This document shows positions 16,654 through 26,086 of a stretch of 64,000 nucleotides of DNA, in pieces. Numbering within the stretch: the stretch's first letter is position 1; each line of letters begins with the position of its first letter. The DNA comes from Mycobacterium syngnathidarum. GTDB lineage: Bacteria > Actinomycetota > Actinomycetes > Mycobacteriales > Mycobacteriaceae. The translations under genes were made by a program, and so were the position numbers. The stretch lies in contig NZ_MLCL01000076.1 of NCBI RefSeq assembly GCF_001942625.1, forward strand, positions 1 to 64,000, written 5' to 3'. The notes under the pieces are model-generated. The model made no database searches. It was not told where the DNA came from and saw only the letters and a list, made by a program, of their open reading frames with translations.

Positions 16654-16724
16654 TAGGTTGGCAGTCGGTGTGCCGGGAAGCCTGGTCGGCAGAGTTGTTG
16701 CCCCTGCGACCCCGGAGTACCTAG
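16654..16724 (+). promoter_or_regulatory. Promoter plus conserved 33-nt leader, copy 1 (possible leaderless uORF)
   Basis: An extended -10 (TGC-TAGGTT, 16651-16659) is followed 7 bp later by GGTGTGCCGGGAAGCCTGGT and CGGCAGAG (to 16694). A 33-nt block (16662-16694) matches copy 2 at 25037-25069 in 32 of 33 positions, also upstream of a paralogous methyltransferase. CCGGG-AAG-CCTGG can form a hairpin. If transcription starts at GTG 16668, a leaderless 18-aa peptide beginning (M)CREAWSAE would end at TAG 16722, directly abutting the methyltransferase ATG. The predicted start site is inferred, not shown. Confidence 0.6.
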
Positions 16725-17585
16725 ATGAACCGCGACGCCACCCAGACAGCCATCGGTCCGATGGTCATCGTCGCCGCCGAGCAATACGAACCCGCACCAC
16801 TGATTCGCGATCCATGGGCACGCTACCTGCTGCCGGCCGGCGCACGGTTGGCAGCAGCCGCGGCGCGATGGTCCGTTGCACGGCACTCGTTGATGGCCGC
16901 GACCGATAAGAAATTCCCGGGCGGCTGGGCCAGCTTCCTGTGCCGCAAACGCTATATCGACGACTGCCTCCATGAGGGGCTGCGCAGCGGAATCGAATCC
17001 GTGGTCATCCTCGGCGCCGGCTATGACACCCGTGCCTACCGGATCCCCGAGTTGACTGAGATGGCGGTGTGTGAGGTCGATCTGCCGGCCAACATCGCCG
17101 CCAAGACCGCGGCGGTGCGCCGCACTTTCGGCGATGTACCGCCGCACGTGACCCTGTTGCCGATGGATTTCGAGGCTGACGAAATGTCGACACGGTTGTC
17201 GGACGCGGGTTTTGACCAGTCGCGACCGGTCTTCTACATCTGGGAAGCCGTCACTCAGTATCTGACCGAAGCTGCGGTGCGCACGACGATGGACTATCTG
17301 TCGGGAGCCGCCTCCGGCAGTGCTCTGGCGTTCACCTATGTTCGCAAAGACTTCCTCGACGGACGCGAAACCTACGGCGCACCAATCGCATACCGTGAAT
17401 TCGTGACCAAAGACCTCTGGAAGTTCGGGTGGGCGCCCCAGGAGGTGGCGCCGTTTCTGGCCGAGTACGGCTGGACTGAACGCGACCACGTGGGTGAAGT
17501 CGAGTACCGCCAGCGATATCTTGTCCCTGCCGGACGCACCCTGGCCGCCTCCCCTATAGAACGCGCCGTCCACGCGCGTCGTTGA
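16725..17585 (+). CDS. Class I SAM-dependent methyltransferase (LCM/PpmA-like family)
   Basis: A 286-aa methyltransferase. SAM motif I is ILGAGYDTRAYR at 95-106, the acidic strand-2 end is in CEVDLPANIAAK, and the family signature CRKRYIDD is at 73-80. It is clearly paralogous to the protein at 24107-25000, which shares CRKRYIDD, the DTRAYR motif and the DLPANIAAKT stretch. The ATG follows immediately after the TAG of the putative leader peptide and has GGAG upstream. Shared 5' leaders suggest the two paralogues are controlled together. Substrate unknown. Confidence 0.87.
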   Translation: MNRDATQTAIGPMVIVAAEQYEPAPLIRDPWARYLLPAGARLAAAAARWSVARHSLMAATDKKFPGGWASFLCRKRYIDDCLHEGLRSGIESVVILGAGYDTRAYRIPELTEMAVCEVDLPANIAAKTAAVRRTFGDVPPHVTLLPMDFEADEMSTRLSDAGFDQSRPVFYIWEAVTQYLTEAAVRTTMDYLSGAASGSALAFTYVRKDFLDGRETYGAPIAYREFVTKDLWKFGWAPQEVAPFLAEYGWTERDHVGEVEYRQRYLVPAGRTLAASPIERAVHARR

Positions 17586-17728
17586 TCGCGTCCACATGGA
17601 TGTGCGGTGGTGATCAGGTCAGGCTCACCAGACGATCGCTGTCGTTGACCCGGCCGGTGACCAAAATGGTGTCGTCGTAGGCCAATTCGGTTCGTCAGAG
17701 GCATACGTGACCCACTATCACCGATTTT

Positions 17729-20632
17729 TCAGCCGCCGCCGCCGGCGTTGTCCGCGGCATCCTCCAATCGTTCGAGAACACCGCGCAGATCCTCGATGAT
17801 GGCCTCGATGTCGTCTGCGTTCGTCGCCGGCGGCGGGCCGGGCGCCGGTGCCATGTCGGGGGCAGCCTTGGGCGGGCTGGCAGTCGGCGGCGGCGGGGTC
17901 GCGGCGTCGCCACCGGGGCTGGTGGCCAACGTCCCGGTGCCAGGTCCGAAGACCTGATCGAGCGCTTCAGCCAGGGTGGGCGCATAGCCCACCCGCACAC
18001 CGCCATCGATGCGGGGTTCACGCAAGCTGACCAGGACTCGCGACAGCTGCGGGAAGGTCGAACTGTTGGACGTGGTTGGGATACGTTCGGTGTAGAGGGG
18101 TTCGACGTAGAGAATGCCGCCATCGGCGATTGGCAACGCCAGCAGGTTGCCGTATTGGATGCGGTTGGATCGCTCGAGCAACGTGCGTTCAGAGGCCACT
18201 CGGGTATCGGAGATCATCGAGTTTTGAATCTGTTGGGGCCCTTGGGTCAAGGTGTCGGTCGGCAACTGCAGCACTGTGATCGTGCCGTAGTTGCTCGGGT
18301 CGGAGTCCACTGAAATGTGGGCCGCCAGAAATTCGCGGTTGTAGCCCACCATTGCACTGGCCAACCGGAAAGACGGCTGGGAAGTGTTGGGGTCACCCAG
18401 GAGGACATAGAACGGTGGCTGGGCCGGGTTGGCGTCGTTGGTCGGATCGGACGGTACCGACCAAAAAGCGTTGGTGGTGAAGAATTCTCGGGGATCATCG
18501 ACATGGTACTTGGCCAGCATTTCTCGCTGGAGCCCGAACAGGTCCTCGGGGTAGCGGAAGTGGCTGCGCAACTCGTCGGAGACCTGATCTTCGGCGGTGA
18601 CCACCCCGGGGAACACCCGCATCCACGCCGCCAGAACCGGATCGTCCGCATCGACCTGATACAGCGTCACGGTGCCGTCATAGGCATCGACGGTGGCCTT
18701 CACCGAGTTGCGGGCATAGGCCACCGTGTCGGCCCGCCGCGGTCGGCCTAGCTGATCGAGCTCGGGAGCTGACAAGGCTCCCCGCTGGGCGTAGGGATAG
18801 CTGTCGAGGGTGGTGTAGGCATCGACGATCCACACGATGCGCCCGGCGACCACTGCCGGATAAGGGTTGGAGTCGACGGTCAGCCAGGGCGCCACTCGCT
18901 GCACCCGTACTTTGGGGTCGCGGTGAAAGATGGCTTTGGATTCGGGCCCGATCGCGCGGGAGAACAGGATCCGATGCTGGGCGAAGTGGGCCGCAAAAGC
19001 AGCCCGGTGAAACCAGTTCCCGATCGGTACCCCACCGACGCCCGTATAGGTGTAGCGAGAGGCGTCGGTGTCGTACTCGCGCGGCGCATCGTCGGTGTGA
19101 CCACCCACGATGGCGTAGTCGGGTTCAGCTTGGGCGATGACCTCGCCGAAGTAGACGCGTGGCTGCTCGACGGGGATGAGCTGGCGGCCGGTCGCTTGTG
19201 AGGCGATGTCACTGATGGCGTAAAGCGGATAGCCGCTGTTGCTGTCGGTGGTATTGGCGGCTTCCCGCACGGCGGCGTTGACGCGGTTCGCCGGTGCCGC
19301 GACGAACCCGTTGCCATGGGTGTAGACGGTGTGGCGGTTGATCCAATCTTGTTGGTTGCCTGTAAGGCTCTGCGGTGACAGCTCCCGCAGGCCGACCACG
19401 TAGTCACGTAGTCTCCCGTCGATGCGATAGCGGTCGAGGTCCAGCTGGTCGGGGAAGCTGTAGAAATTTTTGAGTTGTTGCTGCTGGGTGAAGGTGCGCG
19501 AAAGCACGCTGGGATCGAGCAGGCGCACGTTGGCGATCGTGGTCGCATCGGCGGCGACCTCACGCGGATGTCTGGTGCCGATGCCCGGATAGTCCTGGTA
19601 CTGCACCCAATCGCCGTCAAGACGATACGCGTGGCGCGTGGCGCCGATATTGCGTTCGATGTAGGGCGCTTCCACTTCGGCGGCGTTGGGCCGCACCGAG
19701 AATTGTTCCATCAACATCGGCCAGGCTCCGCCCACCAATATCGACGACAGCACCAACAAGGCGGCCGCCATCGCCGGGATGCGCCGATCGCGCAGTACTA
19801 CGACAGCGAAAAATGCTGCTGCACATAGTATTGCGATGGCCATCAAGACGAGTTTGGCCGGCATGGCGGCATGGATATCGGTGTAGCCGGCGCCGGTGAA
19901 CGTCGGCTCCTTGCGGCTGCCTGAGAGCAGCCAGTACCGATCCAACCAGTACGCGAGGGCCTTGAGCACAATGAACACCCCGACGATCGCGGCGAGCTGA
20001 ACGGTCGCCGGCCGGGTGATCACGAGCCGGGTGGATCGCACCTGGATTCCGCCGAAGATCGCATGCGTTGCCGCGTTGGCGATCAGCGCGAAGAACGTCA
20101 CTGTGAACAGCCAGCTCAGCACCCACCGGTAAAACGGGAGGTCGAAAACGAAAAAGCCGATGTCGTGACCGAACTCGGGATCAGTGAGCCCAAAGGTGCC
20201 GCCGTGCAGGAACAGCTGCAGGGTTCGCCAGTTCGACTCGGCAACCATCCCGCACAACAGTCCGATCGCAACCGCGATGCCCCAGCCGAACAGACGCGGC
20301 CGGCGACCGATCTGGATGCGCACCGGCGTAAGCGGATCGTCAGCAGCAGATCCAGGGATCAATTGCGGTCGTGCCGCAAAGGCCAGCCGTATCGCCGCCC
20401 CGATGCCTCCGGCCACCAGTACCGCCACCACCACGAACAGTGCAAGCCGGGTCGCCAACACGGTCACCCATACCCGGCGAAAACCCAACTCGCCGAACCA
20501 CAGCCATTCGACATAGGCATCGAGCAACGGTCCGGCCACCAACAGCGCCACCACCAGGCCTGATGCGACGATGATCGCAATGCGGGCCCGACGCGAGAAG
20601 ATGGGCCGGTGGTCCTGAGCGGGTTTGGACAT
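17729..20632 (-). CDS. UPF0182 family integral membrane protein
   Basis: A 967-aa protein with about seven hydrophobic segments in the first 330 residues, followed by a very large extracytoplasmic domain. The C-terminus is Pro/Ala-rich and ends with an acidic coiled stretch (IIEDLRGVLERLEDAADN). This layout and motifs such as YIERNIGATRHAY and the DQVFGPGTGT region match the UPF0182 family (Rv3193c/Rv0064-type), which is widespread in Actinobacteria without an assigned biochemical role. It stands alone, with a 250-bp upstream region shared with the divergent TetR gene. Confidence 0.93.
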   Translation of the reverse strand: MSKPAQDHRPIFSRRARIAIIVASGLVVALLVAGPLLDAYVEWLWFGELGFRRVWVTVLATRLALFVVVAVLVAGGIGAAIRLAFAARPQLIPGSAADDPLTPVRIQIGRRPRLFGWGIAVAIGLLCGMVAESNWRTLQLFLHGGTFGLTDPEFGHDIGFFVFDLPFYRWVLSWLFTVTFFALIANAATHAIFGGIQVRSTRLVITRPATVQLAAIVGVFIVLKALAYWLDRYWLLSGSRKEPTFTGAGYTDIHAAMPAKLVLMAIAILCAAAFFAVVVLRDRRIPAMAAALLVLSSILVGGAWPMLMEQFSVRPNAAEVEAPYIERNIGATRHAYRLDGDWVQYQDYPGIGTRHPREVAADATTIANVRLLDPSVLSRTFTQQQQLKNFYSFPDQLDLDRYRIDGRLRDYVVGLRELSPQSLTGNQQDWINRHTVYTHGNGFVAAPANRVNAAVREAANTTDSNSGYPLYAISDIASQATGRQLIPVEQPRVYFGEVIAQAEPDYAIVGGHTDDAPREYDTDASRYTYTGVGGVPIGNWFHRAAFAAHFAQHRILFSRAIGPESKAIFHRDPKVRVQRVAPWLTVDSNPYPAVVAGRIVWIVDAYTTLDSYPYAQRGALSAPELDQLGRPRRADTVAYARNSVKATVDAYDGTVTLYQVDADDPVLAAWMRVFPGVVTAEDQVSDELRSHFRYPEDLFGLQREMLAKYHVDDPREFFTTNAFWSVPSDPTNDANPAQPPFYVLLGDPNTSQPSFRLASAMVGYNREFLAAHISVDSDPSNYGTITVLQLPTDTLTQGPQQIQNSMISDTRVASERTLLERSNRIQYGNLLALPIADGGILYVEPLYTERIPTTSNSSTFPQLSRVLVSLREPRIDGGVRVGYAPTLAEALDQVFGPGTGTLATSPGGDAATPPPPTASPPKAAPDMAPAPGPPPATNADDIEAIIEDLRGVLERLEDAADNAGGGG

Positions 20633-20842
20633 CGTGTGCTCCGACGATCACCGCGGGTGACGGCCAAGCACCGTGAACGATCAGCGGTGGTCCCGCCTCA
20701 TGATCGATGATTCGAAGCTTAGTGCCTCAGCCGTCACTGTGAGGCCGAATCAACCACCATGAGGCCAGGACCGCAGCACGATCAGGTGGCGTAGTCGGTA
20801 CTGCGCCCAGCGTATGGAAGTCCCGGTGCTTGAGCATTGTTG

Positions 20843-20858
20843 CTACACGCTTGTGTAG
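20843..20858. promoter_or_regulatory. Probable TetR operator CTACACGCTTGTGTAG
   Basis: Perfect 6-bp arms around GCTT, 34 bp before the GTG start of the TetR gene. A related half-site, GTGTGTAG, follows at 20871-20878. It lies where it could repress the TetR-ABC operon. Confidence 0.65.
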
Positions 20859-20891
20859 TATTTGAGACATGTGTGTAGCCGGGAGGACGTC

Positions 20892-21548
20892 GTGATTATG
20901 CGGCCGGATCCAGAGGACCTCACGGCCCGTGCGCGGATACGCGACGCCGCGCTCAGGCTCTTCGGCGAGCAGGGGTTCGACCGGGCGACGATCCGGGGCA
21001 TCGCCGATGCAGCCGGCGTCTCGTCTGGGCTGGTGCGGCATCACTTCGGGTCCAAGGAGGCGCTTCGCGAAGAGTGCGACGAATACCTGGCCAAGGCGAT
21101 TGATCGGCTCAACGACGAGGTCCGGGCGGACCGGTCACCCGAGGGGGTGAACTATGTCGGCGTCGCGTGGTCGATGGTGGGCCCGTACCGCAATTACCTC
21201 GTGCGTGCACTCACCGAGGGCCGGGCGGCCCCACTGTTCGACATGCTGGTCGACCGCGGTGCCGAGTGGCTCGTCGAGGCCGACGCGAACCGACCCGACC
21301 CGCCCGAGGTATCCCGTGAGGCGCGGGCTACGGTCGGCGCCGCGATGTCGCTCGCGGTCTCGTTGTTGTACGACCACATCTCGCGTCGATTCGGCGTCGA
21401 CGTGGACAGCCTCGAGGGCCAGGACCTGCTCGCCAGGACTTTGCTCGACATCTACTCCCATCCCGTGATCGCTCCCGAGGAAGCTGCCGCGCTGAGCGCT
21501 CGGCTCCCCAAATCCGATGGCGCTCAACAGCAAGCGAAAGGCAACTGA
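20892..21548 (+). CDS. TetR-family regulator of ABC exporter
   Basis: About 218 aa. GTG 20892 is preferred because GGGAGGA ends 5 nt before it; ATG 20898 is the alternative. The helix-turn-helix is [20 protein letters not shown] then [20 protein letters not shown]. Its stop overlaps the ATG of the ABC ATPase gene (TGATG). The order TetR-ATPase-permease is the same as Rv1219c-Rv1218c-Rv1217c of M. tuberculosis, where the TetR represses a drug-efflux system. The same role is inferred here. Confidence 0.88.
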   Translation: MIMRPDPEDLTARARIRDAALRLFGEQGFDRATIRGIADAAGVSSGLVRHHFGSKEALREECDEYLAKAIDRLNDEVRADRSPEGVNYVGVAWSMVGPYRNYLVRALTEGRAAPLFDMLVDRGAEWLVEADANRPDPPEVSREARATVGAAMSLAVSLLYDHISRRFGVDVDSLEGQDLLARTLLDIYSHPVIAPEEAAALSARLPKSDGAQQQAKGN

Positions 21549-22453
21549 TGACCGACCCGATCCACGTGCACGGTCTGGTGAAATCGTTCGGCGAAACGCG
21601 GGCACTCGACGGGCTGGATCTCACGGTGAAACACGGTGAGGTACACGGCTTCCTCGGACCCAACGGCGCGGGAAAGAGCACGACGCTGCGTATCCTGCTG
21701 GGCCTGTTCCGTAAGGACGCGGGCGATGTCCGGCTCCTCGGTGGCGACCCGTGGCGCGACGCCACCGAACTGCACCGACGCATCGCCTACGTGCCCGGCG
21801 ACGTCACGCTGTGGCCGGGCCTATCGGGTGGGGAGATGATTGACCTGCTCCTGCAGGTGCGCGGCAGCGACGTCGACACAGCGAAACGGGACCAGCTCAT
21901 CGAGCGTTTCGATCTGAACCCGCGGACCAAAGGCCGGGCGTACTCGAAGGGAAACCGGCAGAAAGTTGCCTTGATCGCCGCGCTCGCCGCCGACGTGGAA
22001 CTGTTGATCCTCGATGAGCCGACGTCTGGACTCGATCCGCTGATGGAGGCAGTGTTTCGGGAGGTGGTCCGCGAGGAGCAGCAACGCGACGGCAAGACGG
22101 TGCTGCTTTCCAGCCATATCCTCGCCGAGGTCGAGGAGCTGTGCCACCGAGTGACGATCATCCGCGACGGTCGTACCGTCGACGCCGGCAGCCTCGCTGA
22201 CATGCGCCACCTGACCCGGACCTCGATTCGGGCCGAAACAGCCACGCCGGTAGTGGATCTTGGTGACCTGCCGGGTGTACACGACCTGCGGATCGACGAC
22301 AGCGTCGCACACTTCGACGTCGATCCCGCGGCATTGGGCCCTGTCCTGCGCCACCTCGACTCGTACGGCATCCGCGGCCTCGTCAGCAATCCGCCCACGC
22401 TCGAGGAGCTGTTCCTCCGCCACTACGACCGGTCGACGGCAGGTGCGCGGTGA
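21548..22453 (+). CDS. ABC transporter ATP-binding protein (ABC-2 drug exporter)
   Basis: A 301-aa ATPase with Walker [10 protein letters not shown] (near residues 38-46), an atypical signature [16 protein letters not shown] in place of LSGGQ, Walker [14 protein letters not shown] and the switch His in [13 protein letters not shown]. The divergent signature is usual for this actinobacterial exporter group. It overlaps its permease gene by 4 bp (GTGA) and its regulator by 1 bp. It would power efflux of polyketide-like or other hydrophobic drugs by the permease. Confidence 0.92.
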   Translation: MTDPIHVHGLVKSFGETRALDGLDLTVKHGEVHGFLGPNGAGKSTTLRILLGLFRKDAGDVRLLGGDPWRDATELHRRIAYVPGDVTLWPGLSGGEMIDLLLQVRGSDVDTAKRDQLIERFDLNPRTKGRAYSKGNRQKVALIAALAADVELLILDEPTSGLDPLMEAVFREVVREEQQRDGKTVLLSSHILAEVEELCHRVTIIRDGRTVDAGSLADMRHLTRTSIRAETATPVVDLGDLPGVHDLRIDDSVAHFDVDPAALGPVLRHLDSYGIRGLVSNPPTLEELFLRHYDRSTAGAR

Positions 22454-24057
22454 GCACACTGGCGGGCACTGCGCGCCTGGCACGATTGGCGTTTCGCCGC
22501 GAGCGCAGCATCGGCCCGTGGTGGATTGTGGCCATCGTCGGCCTCGGGCTGATCATGGTGTCCTACATCGACCGGAACATGCCGACCCCCGAGGTGATGG
22601 CGACATACGTCGACACCATCAACACGAACAGGTTCTTCCGGGCGCTCGGCGGCGGCACATCCGTGATCGTCGACCGCGGATTCATGTCCGCCTGGCGCAG
22701 CGGCGGATTCCTCTACATTTTCAGTGCTATCGCCGCGGTGCTGGCAGTCATCCGGTACACGCGGGCCGACGAAGACGCAGGCCGGACTGAGCTGCTCCGG
22801 TCCGGTGCGGTCAGCCGGCTCTCTGCACTGACCTCCGCCCTGGTGGTGGGCGGTTCGGTTCCGCTCGCTGCCGGTGCGCTGACCGCGTTCGCTTTGATCG
22901 GCGTCGGCCTCGATCCCTTCGGGTCCATCACCTACGGCGCCGCCATCACCGCAGCAGGCTGGCTGTTCGGGGCGATCACTGCCGTGGTCGCCCAACTCGC
23001 CCAAAATGCCCGTACGGCAAGGGCCATCGCGCTATCGATCCTCGTGATCGCCTACCTCCTGCGGTACGCCGGCGACGCCAGCGGCCAGCTATGGATGACC
23101 TACATCTCGCCGATGGGCTGGATTCACGCGGTGCAGCCATACCGATTCGATCGGTGGTGGACGCTCGCGCTCGTCGTCGCGATCATCGCTGTCCTGGTGG
23201 CCACAGCAGTTGCCCTCCTCGACCGCCGCGATCTCGGGGAGGGCCTGATCCCCGAACGTCCGGGGCGTGCCACGGCTCCGAGACTGCGCGGCCCGATCGC
23301 CCTGTCCTGGCGGCTGCACCGCAGTCTCGTCATCAAGTGGACGGTCGCGATCGGGATTATCGCGCTTGGCGCCGCCGGGATCGGCACGATCGTGCCCGAC
23401 ATCAGCGCTTTGCCGGCCAACAGCTTCGGGCTGCTGCAGCAGGGCTTCGGCGGGCCAGGTGACTCGGGCGACTCAGCCGACTACTTCCTTTGGGCCGGCC
23501 TGCTGATCCTCGCACTCGTCCTCATGGTGTATCCGGTCATCATGATCCAGCGACTGCGCGACGACGAGCGTGCCGGCCGGGCCGAATTGGTCCAGGGCAC
23601 CTCGATGACCCGTACGCGTTGGGCCGGCGGGCATCTGGCCGTGACCGCGCTCGGCCTCGCCGGTTTGCTCACGGTCGCCGGGCTGGTGTTCGGCTTCTTC
23701 TACGGCCAGTTCATGGGCGAGTTGCCGGACATCCTCGTCCGCGTCGCCCTCGGTGCACTGAGCTGCATCCCGGCCGCGTGGCTGATCGCCGCCGTCTGCT
23801 TCCTCGCCTACGCGCTGGTGCCGCGATACTCAGTGCCGATTTCCTGGGCGGTCTGGGTCTGGACCGCCGTGCTCGGCCAGGTCGCCGGACCGCTGTACGG
23901 CGTGTGGGGTGGAACACCGTTCGAACCGTTTCACTACATCCCCAACGTCGTCGCCGGCGCGCCGTCCAGTCCATTACCGGCACTCGTCATGTTGGCGATG
24001 ACGGCACTGCTCGTGTGGGGTGGGCTCGCAAAGTTGCGCAGCCGCGACTTCGGTTAG
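22450..24057 (+). CDS. ABC-2 type exporter permease (polyketide antibiotic/multidrug)
   Basis: A 535-aa membrane protein with about twelve hydrophobic segments in two halves separated by a charged loop near residue 260 ([17 protein letters not shown]). Both halves contain an RxxEDAGRxELLxxG-type motif ([16 protein letters not shown] and [15 protein letters not shown]), marking it as the internally duplicated exporter of polyketide antibiotics type, comparable to Rv1217c. It forms the membrane part of the exporter with the preceding ATPase. It is last gene of the operon, followed by a hairpin. Confidence 0.9.
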   Translation: MSTLAGTARLARLAFRRERSIGPWWIVAIVGLGLIMVSYIDRNMPTPEVMATYVDTINTNRFFRALGGGTSVIVDRGFMSAWRSGGFLYIFSAIAAVLAVIRYTRADEDAGRTELLRSGAVSRLSALTSALVVGGSVPLAAGALTAFALIGVGLDPFGSITYGAAITAAGWLFGAITAVVAQLAQNARTARAIALSILVIAYLLRYAGDASGQLWMTYISPMGWIHAVQPYRFDRWWTLALVVAIIAVLVATAVALLDRRDLGEGLIPERPGRATAPRLRGPIALSWRLHRSLVIKWTVAIGIIALGAAGIGTIVPDISALPANSFGLLQQGFGGPGDSGDSADYFLWAGLLILALVLMVYPVIMIQRLRDDERAGRAELVQGTSMTRTRWAGGHLAVTALGLAGLLTVAGLVFGFFYGQFMGELPDILVRVALGALSCIPAAWLIAAVCFLAYALVPRYSVPISWAVWVWTAVLGQVAGPLYGVWGGTPFEPFHYIPNVVAGAPSSPLPALVMLAMTALLVWGGLAKLRSRDFG

Positions 24058-24071
24058 ACCTAAAGAGACAA

Positions 24072-24099
24072 CCCTCGATCGAACCGCGTTCGGCGAGGG
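24072..24099. terminator. Hairpin between convergent genes
   Basis: CCCTC-gat-CGAAC-cgc-GTTCG-gc-GAGGG folds into a two-part stem between the ABC permease stop (24057) and the methyltransferase stop (24107). There is no T-run on either side, as is common in mycobacteria. It could serve both strands. Confidence 0.4.
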
Positions 24100-24106
24100 C
24101 ACCAGG

Positions 24107-25000
24107 TCACATCGCGCCGCTGTCAGAAGGCGTCGATGTATTGGTGTGTTCGGCGCATACCGCGCGTTCAATCTCCGATACCGGCTGCAACCGGCCCGCC
24201 GGGGCCAGATAACGCTCGCGATATTCATCGGGTCCCACGTGTTCTGTCTGCTGCCAGCCGTATTCACCGAGTAGGCCGGCGACATCAGCAGGATCGATGC
24301 CGTAGACCCATAACCCCTTCTTGGTGACGAACCGTTGATAGGCGGCCTGCGCGCCATACATGGCCTGCCCGTCGACAAAGTCGCGGAGGAAGTAGGTGAA
24401 CACCAGTCGACTTTCGGTGGCGCACCGGGCAAGGGATTGCAAGGTTTTGCGCACCGCCGGTTCGGCCAGATACATCGTCACCGACTCCCAGATGAAAAAC
24501 GTCCGCATGGTCGGATCGAAGCCGCTGTTGACCAATTGCTCCGGCAGATCATCGGCAGCCAGATCCATCGGCACCAACGTGACGTTTGCCGGGATGTGGC
24601 CGAAACAGCGGTGCAGTGCCCGAGTTTTGGCTGCGATGTTGGCCGGCAGGTCGATCTCCCACACCGGCACCCCGGCCAGCTCGGCCACTCGGTAGGCGCG
24701 GGTATCCAATCCTGCCCCAACGATCACGATGGCGTCCAGACCGTGTTGAGCCGCCCGTCGCAGGGCATCATCGATGTAGCGCTTGCGACACAGCAGACTG
24801 ATCCACGCGCCGGGGCCAGACCGGTCACTGGCCGCGACCAACGCCCGTCGCACAGCGCTGAACCGGCACAGCCACAACGGAATCCGCCACGCAAGTGGCA
24901 GCATCCGGCCGGCGTAAGGATCGTGCACCAACGGCACCGAACTGTACTGATCGATCGCCACGAGCATCGTCGGGCCAAGTGCGGTCGCCTCGACATCCAT
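24107..25000 (-). CDS. Class I SAM-dependent methyltransferase (LCM/PpmA-like family)
   Basis: About 297 aa from ATG 25000 (MDVEATALGPTMLVAIDQYS), aligned with the start of the paralogue at 16725. SAM motif I is IVGAGLDTRAYR at 93-104, CRKRYIDD at 71-78, and the acidic strand end in WEIDLPANIAAK. The conserved leader upstream is in frame with this gene, without a stop, from GTG 25063. If that GTG is used as a leaderless start, the protein gains 21 residues beginning (M)CREAWSAEMM. It has the same fold and probably related substrate as the 16725 protein. Confidence 0.86.
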   Translation of the reverse strand: MDVEATALGPTMLVAIDQYSSVPLVHDPYAGRMLPLAWRIPLWLCRFSAVRRALVAASDRSGPGAWISLLCRKRYIDDALRRAAQHGLDAIVIVGAGLDTRAYRVAELAGVPVWEIDLPANIAAKTRALHRCFGHIPANVTLVPMDLAADDLPEQLVNSGFDPTMRTFFIWESVTMYLAEPAVRKTLQSLARCATESRLVFTYFLRDFVDGQAMYGAQAAYQRFVTKKGLWVYGIDPADVAGLLGEYGWQQTEHVGPDEYRERYLAPAGRLQPVSEIERAVCAEHTNTSTPSDSGAM

Positions 25001-25077
25001 CCCCACGTGTGCACCTCGCCGTCGCAGAATCATCATCTCTGCCGACCAGGCTTCCCGGCACACCGCCTGTGACGTTA
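25001..25077 (-). promoter_or_regulatory. Promoter plus conserved 33-nt leader, copy 2
   Basis: On the minus strand an extended -10 (TGC-TAACGT, 25072-25077) is followed 7 bp later by the GGTGTGCCGGGAAGCCTGGT core. The 33-nt block 25037-25069 differs from copy 1 at one base. The surrounding sequence differs between the two loci, apart from the -10, a GAWGWTG stretch and TGCGA, so the conservation is local and under constraint. The ribosome-binding site before ATG 25000 would be GAGGTG. Confidence 0.6.
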
Positions 25078-25241
25078 GCAGGGCCCACACCGCCACACCA
25101 CCCCGCCGCGTACCCGGGCCAGAGTAAACGCCCGAGCTGGTAATACGCGGTGCGCAACTGCCGCCTCTGCTCCTAGTCGAACGGGTCAAGTTGCAGGACA
25201 AGGTATGTGACTGCGGTGCCTTTCCTCCATACGAGCGGCGG

Positions 25242-25817
25242 CTATGAATCTGGCACCGTCGGACAGTCCCGGTTCGTCGGCGGGACGATCAACTGCGCGG
25301 CGATCACGTACGCCTGATACACCGCGTGCGCATCGTCCCATTGCACCCCGTCCTCGCCGGACAACAGTGCTCTTATCCGGTACCGCAACGATGCTGCGGG
25401 GTCTTTACCGTCGTTGAGGGCGACGGCCAGGGCCACCGCGACCATTCCCGCGTCGGACTGACTCAAGTGACTGAAAGCGCCGTGATTGTCCAGCGCGACA
25501 GCGAAATCCCGGACACGCGGTGTGTAGCGCTCGGTACCGGTCACGCGCAGCAGCGACTCGACCGCCGACAGTCGGTACGGACTGCCGCTGCCGTTGGCCG
25601 CCTTCACAGCGCCTGTCCCAGATCGACCCGGGCTACCGCGCATAAGCCGGTACGCCCGGGGATCCACCACACCGAACAGCGATTGAATAGTTGCGGCGTC
25701 GGCGGCGCTATCGATACGCGTTGAACGGAAAGCCCCGGGCGCCGGGGCGAGGTAGGGGTTGTGGCCGCCCCTCGGTCCTGTTTGCGGTGTCGCACGCTGG
25801 GAACGGGCGTGCCGCAA
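25242..25817 (-). CDS. Hypothetical protein, start uncertain
   Basis: An open frame of 191 codons. From about residue 35 the sequence looks like a real soluble helical protein: DSAADAATIQSLFGVVDPRA, then SAVESLLRVTGTERYTPRV and DAHAVYQAYVIAAQLIVPP. I recognise no family. The TTG at 25817 has no ribosome-binding site, and the frame is closed upstream by TAG and TGA. An ATG with a strong GAGGAG at 25912 opens a different frame, so a frameshift or an unrecognised internal start is possible. A diverged copy of the methyltransferase leader lies about 110 bp upstream. Confidence 0.5.
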   Translation of the reverse strand: MRHARSQRATPQTGPRGGHNPYLAPAPGAFRSTRIDSAADAATIQSLFGVVDPRAYRLMRGSPGRSGTGAVKAANGSGSPYRLSAVESLLRVTGTERYTPRVRDFAVALDNHGAFSHLSQSDAGMVAVALAVALNDGKDPAASLRYRIRALLSGEDGVQWDDAHAVYQAYVIAAQLIVPPTNRDCPTVPDS

Positions 25818-25912
25818 TGGCTAGGGGGCTCGGCACACATTCGACAACCACGATGGCCTGGCATGTTCGTAACCTCACCTGCTCGACATAGCACCAAAGC
25901 ACGTGCAGCCAT

Positions 25913-25965
25913 TCGCTCCTCGTGCTGCCGACCAGACTTCCCGGCACACCGTGACCCGAATGCTA
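25913..25965 (-). promoter_or_regulatory. Conserved leader, copy 3 (diverged)
   Basis: On the minus strand TAGCAT (25960-25965) is followed 9 bp later by GGTGTGCCGGGAAGTCTGGT and CGGCAG (core 25925-25950). It differs from copies 1 and 2 by one C-to-T change within the 26-nt core. That change keeps the CCGGG/YCTGG hairpin (G-C to G-U). Downstream it diverges and runs into GAGGAG-cga-ATG (25912). No intact methyltransferase follows. Confidence 0.5.
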
Positions 25966-26086
25966 GCGCGACCGCGCGGGCCACGCGCCGTAATCAGCTA
26001 TCGCACCGCAGTTAGCCGACCCCCGGCTCCGACCGCGGCCGCGGCACCCGAGCCGGGCCCAGCCCCGTCAGCTGGTTCCGAGCGAC

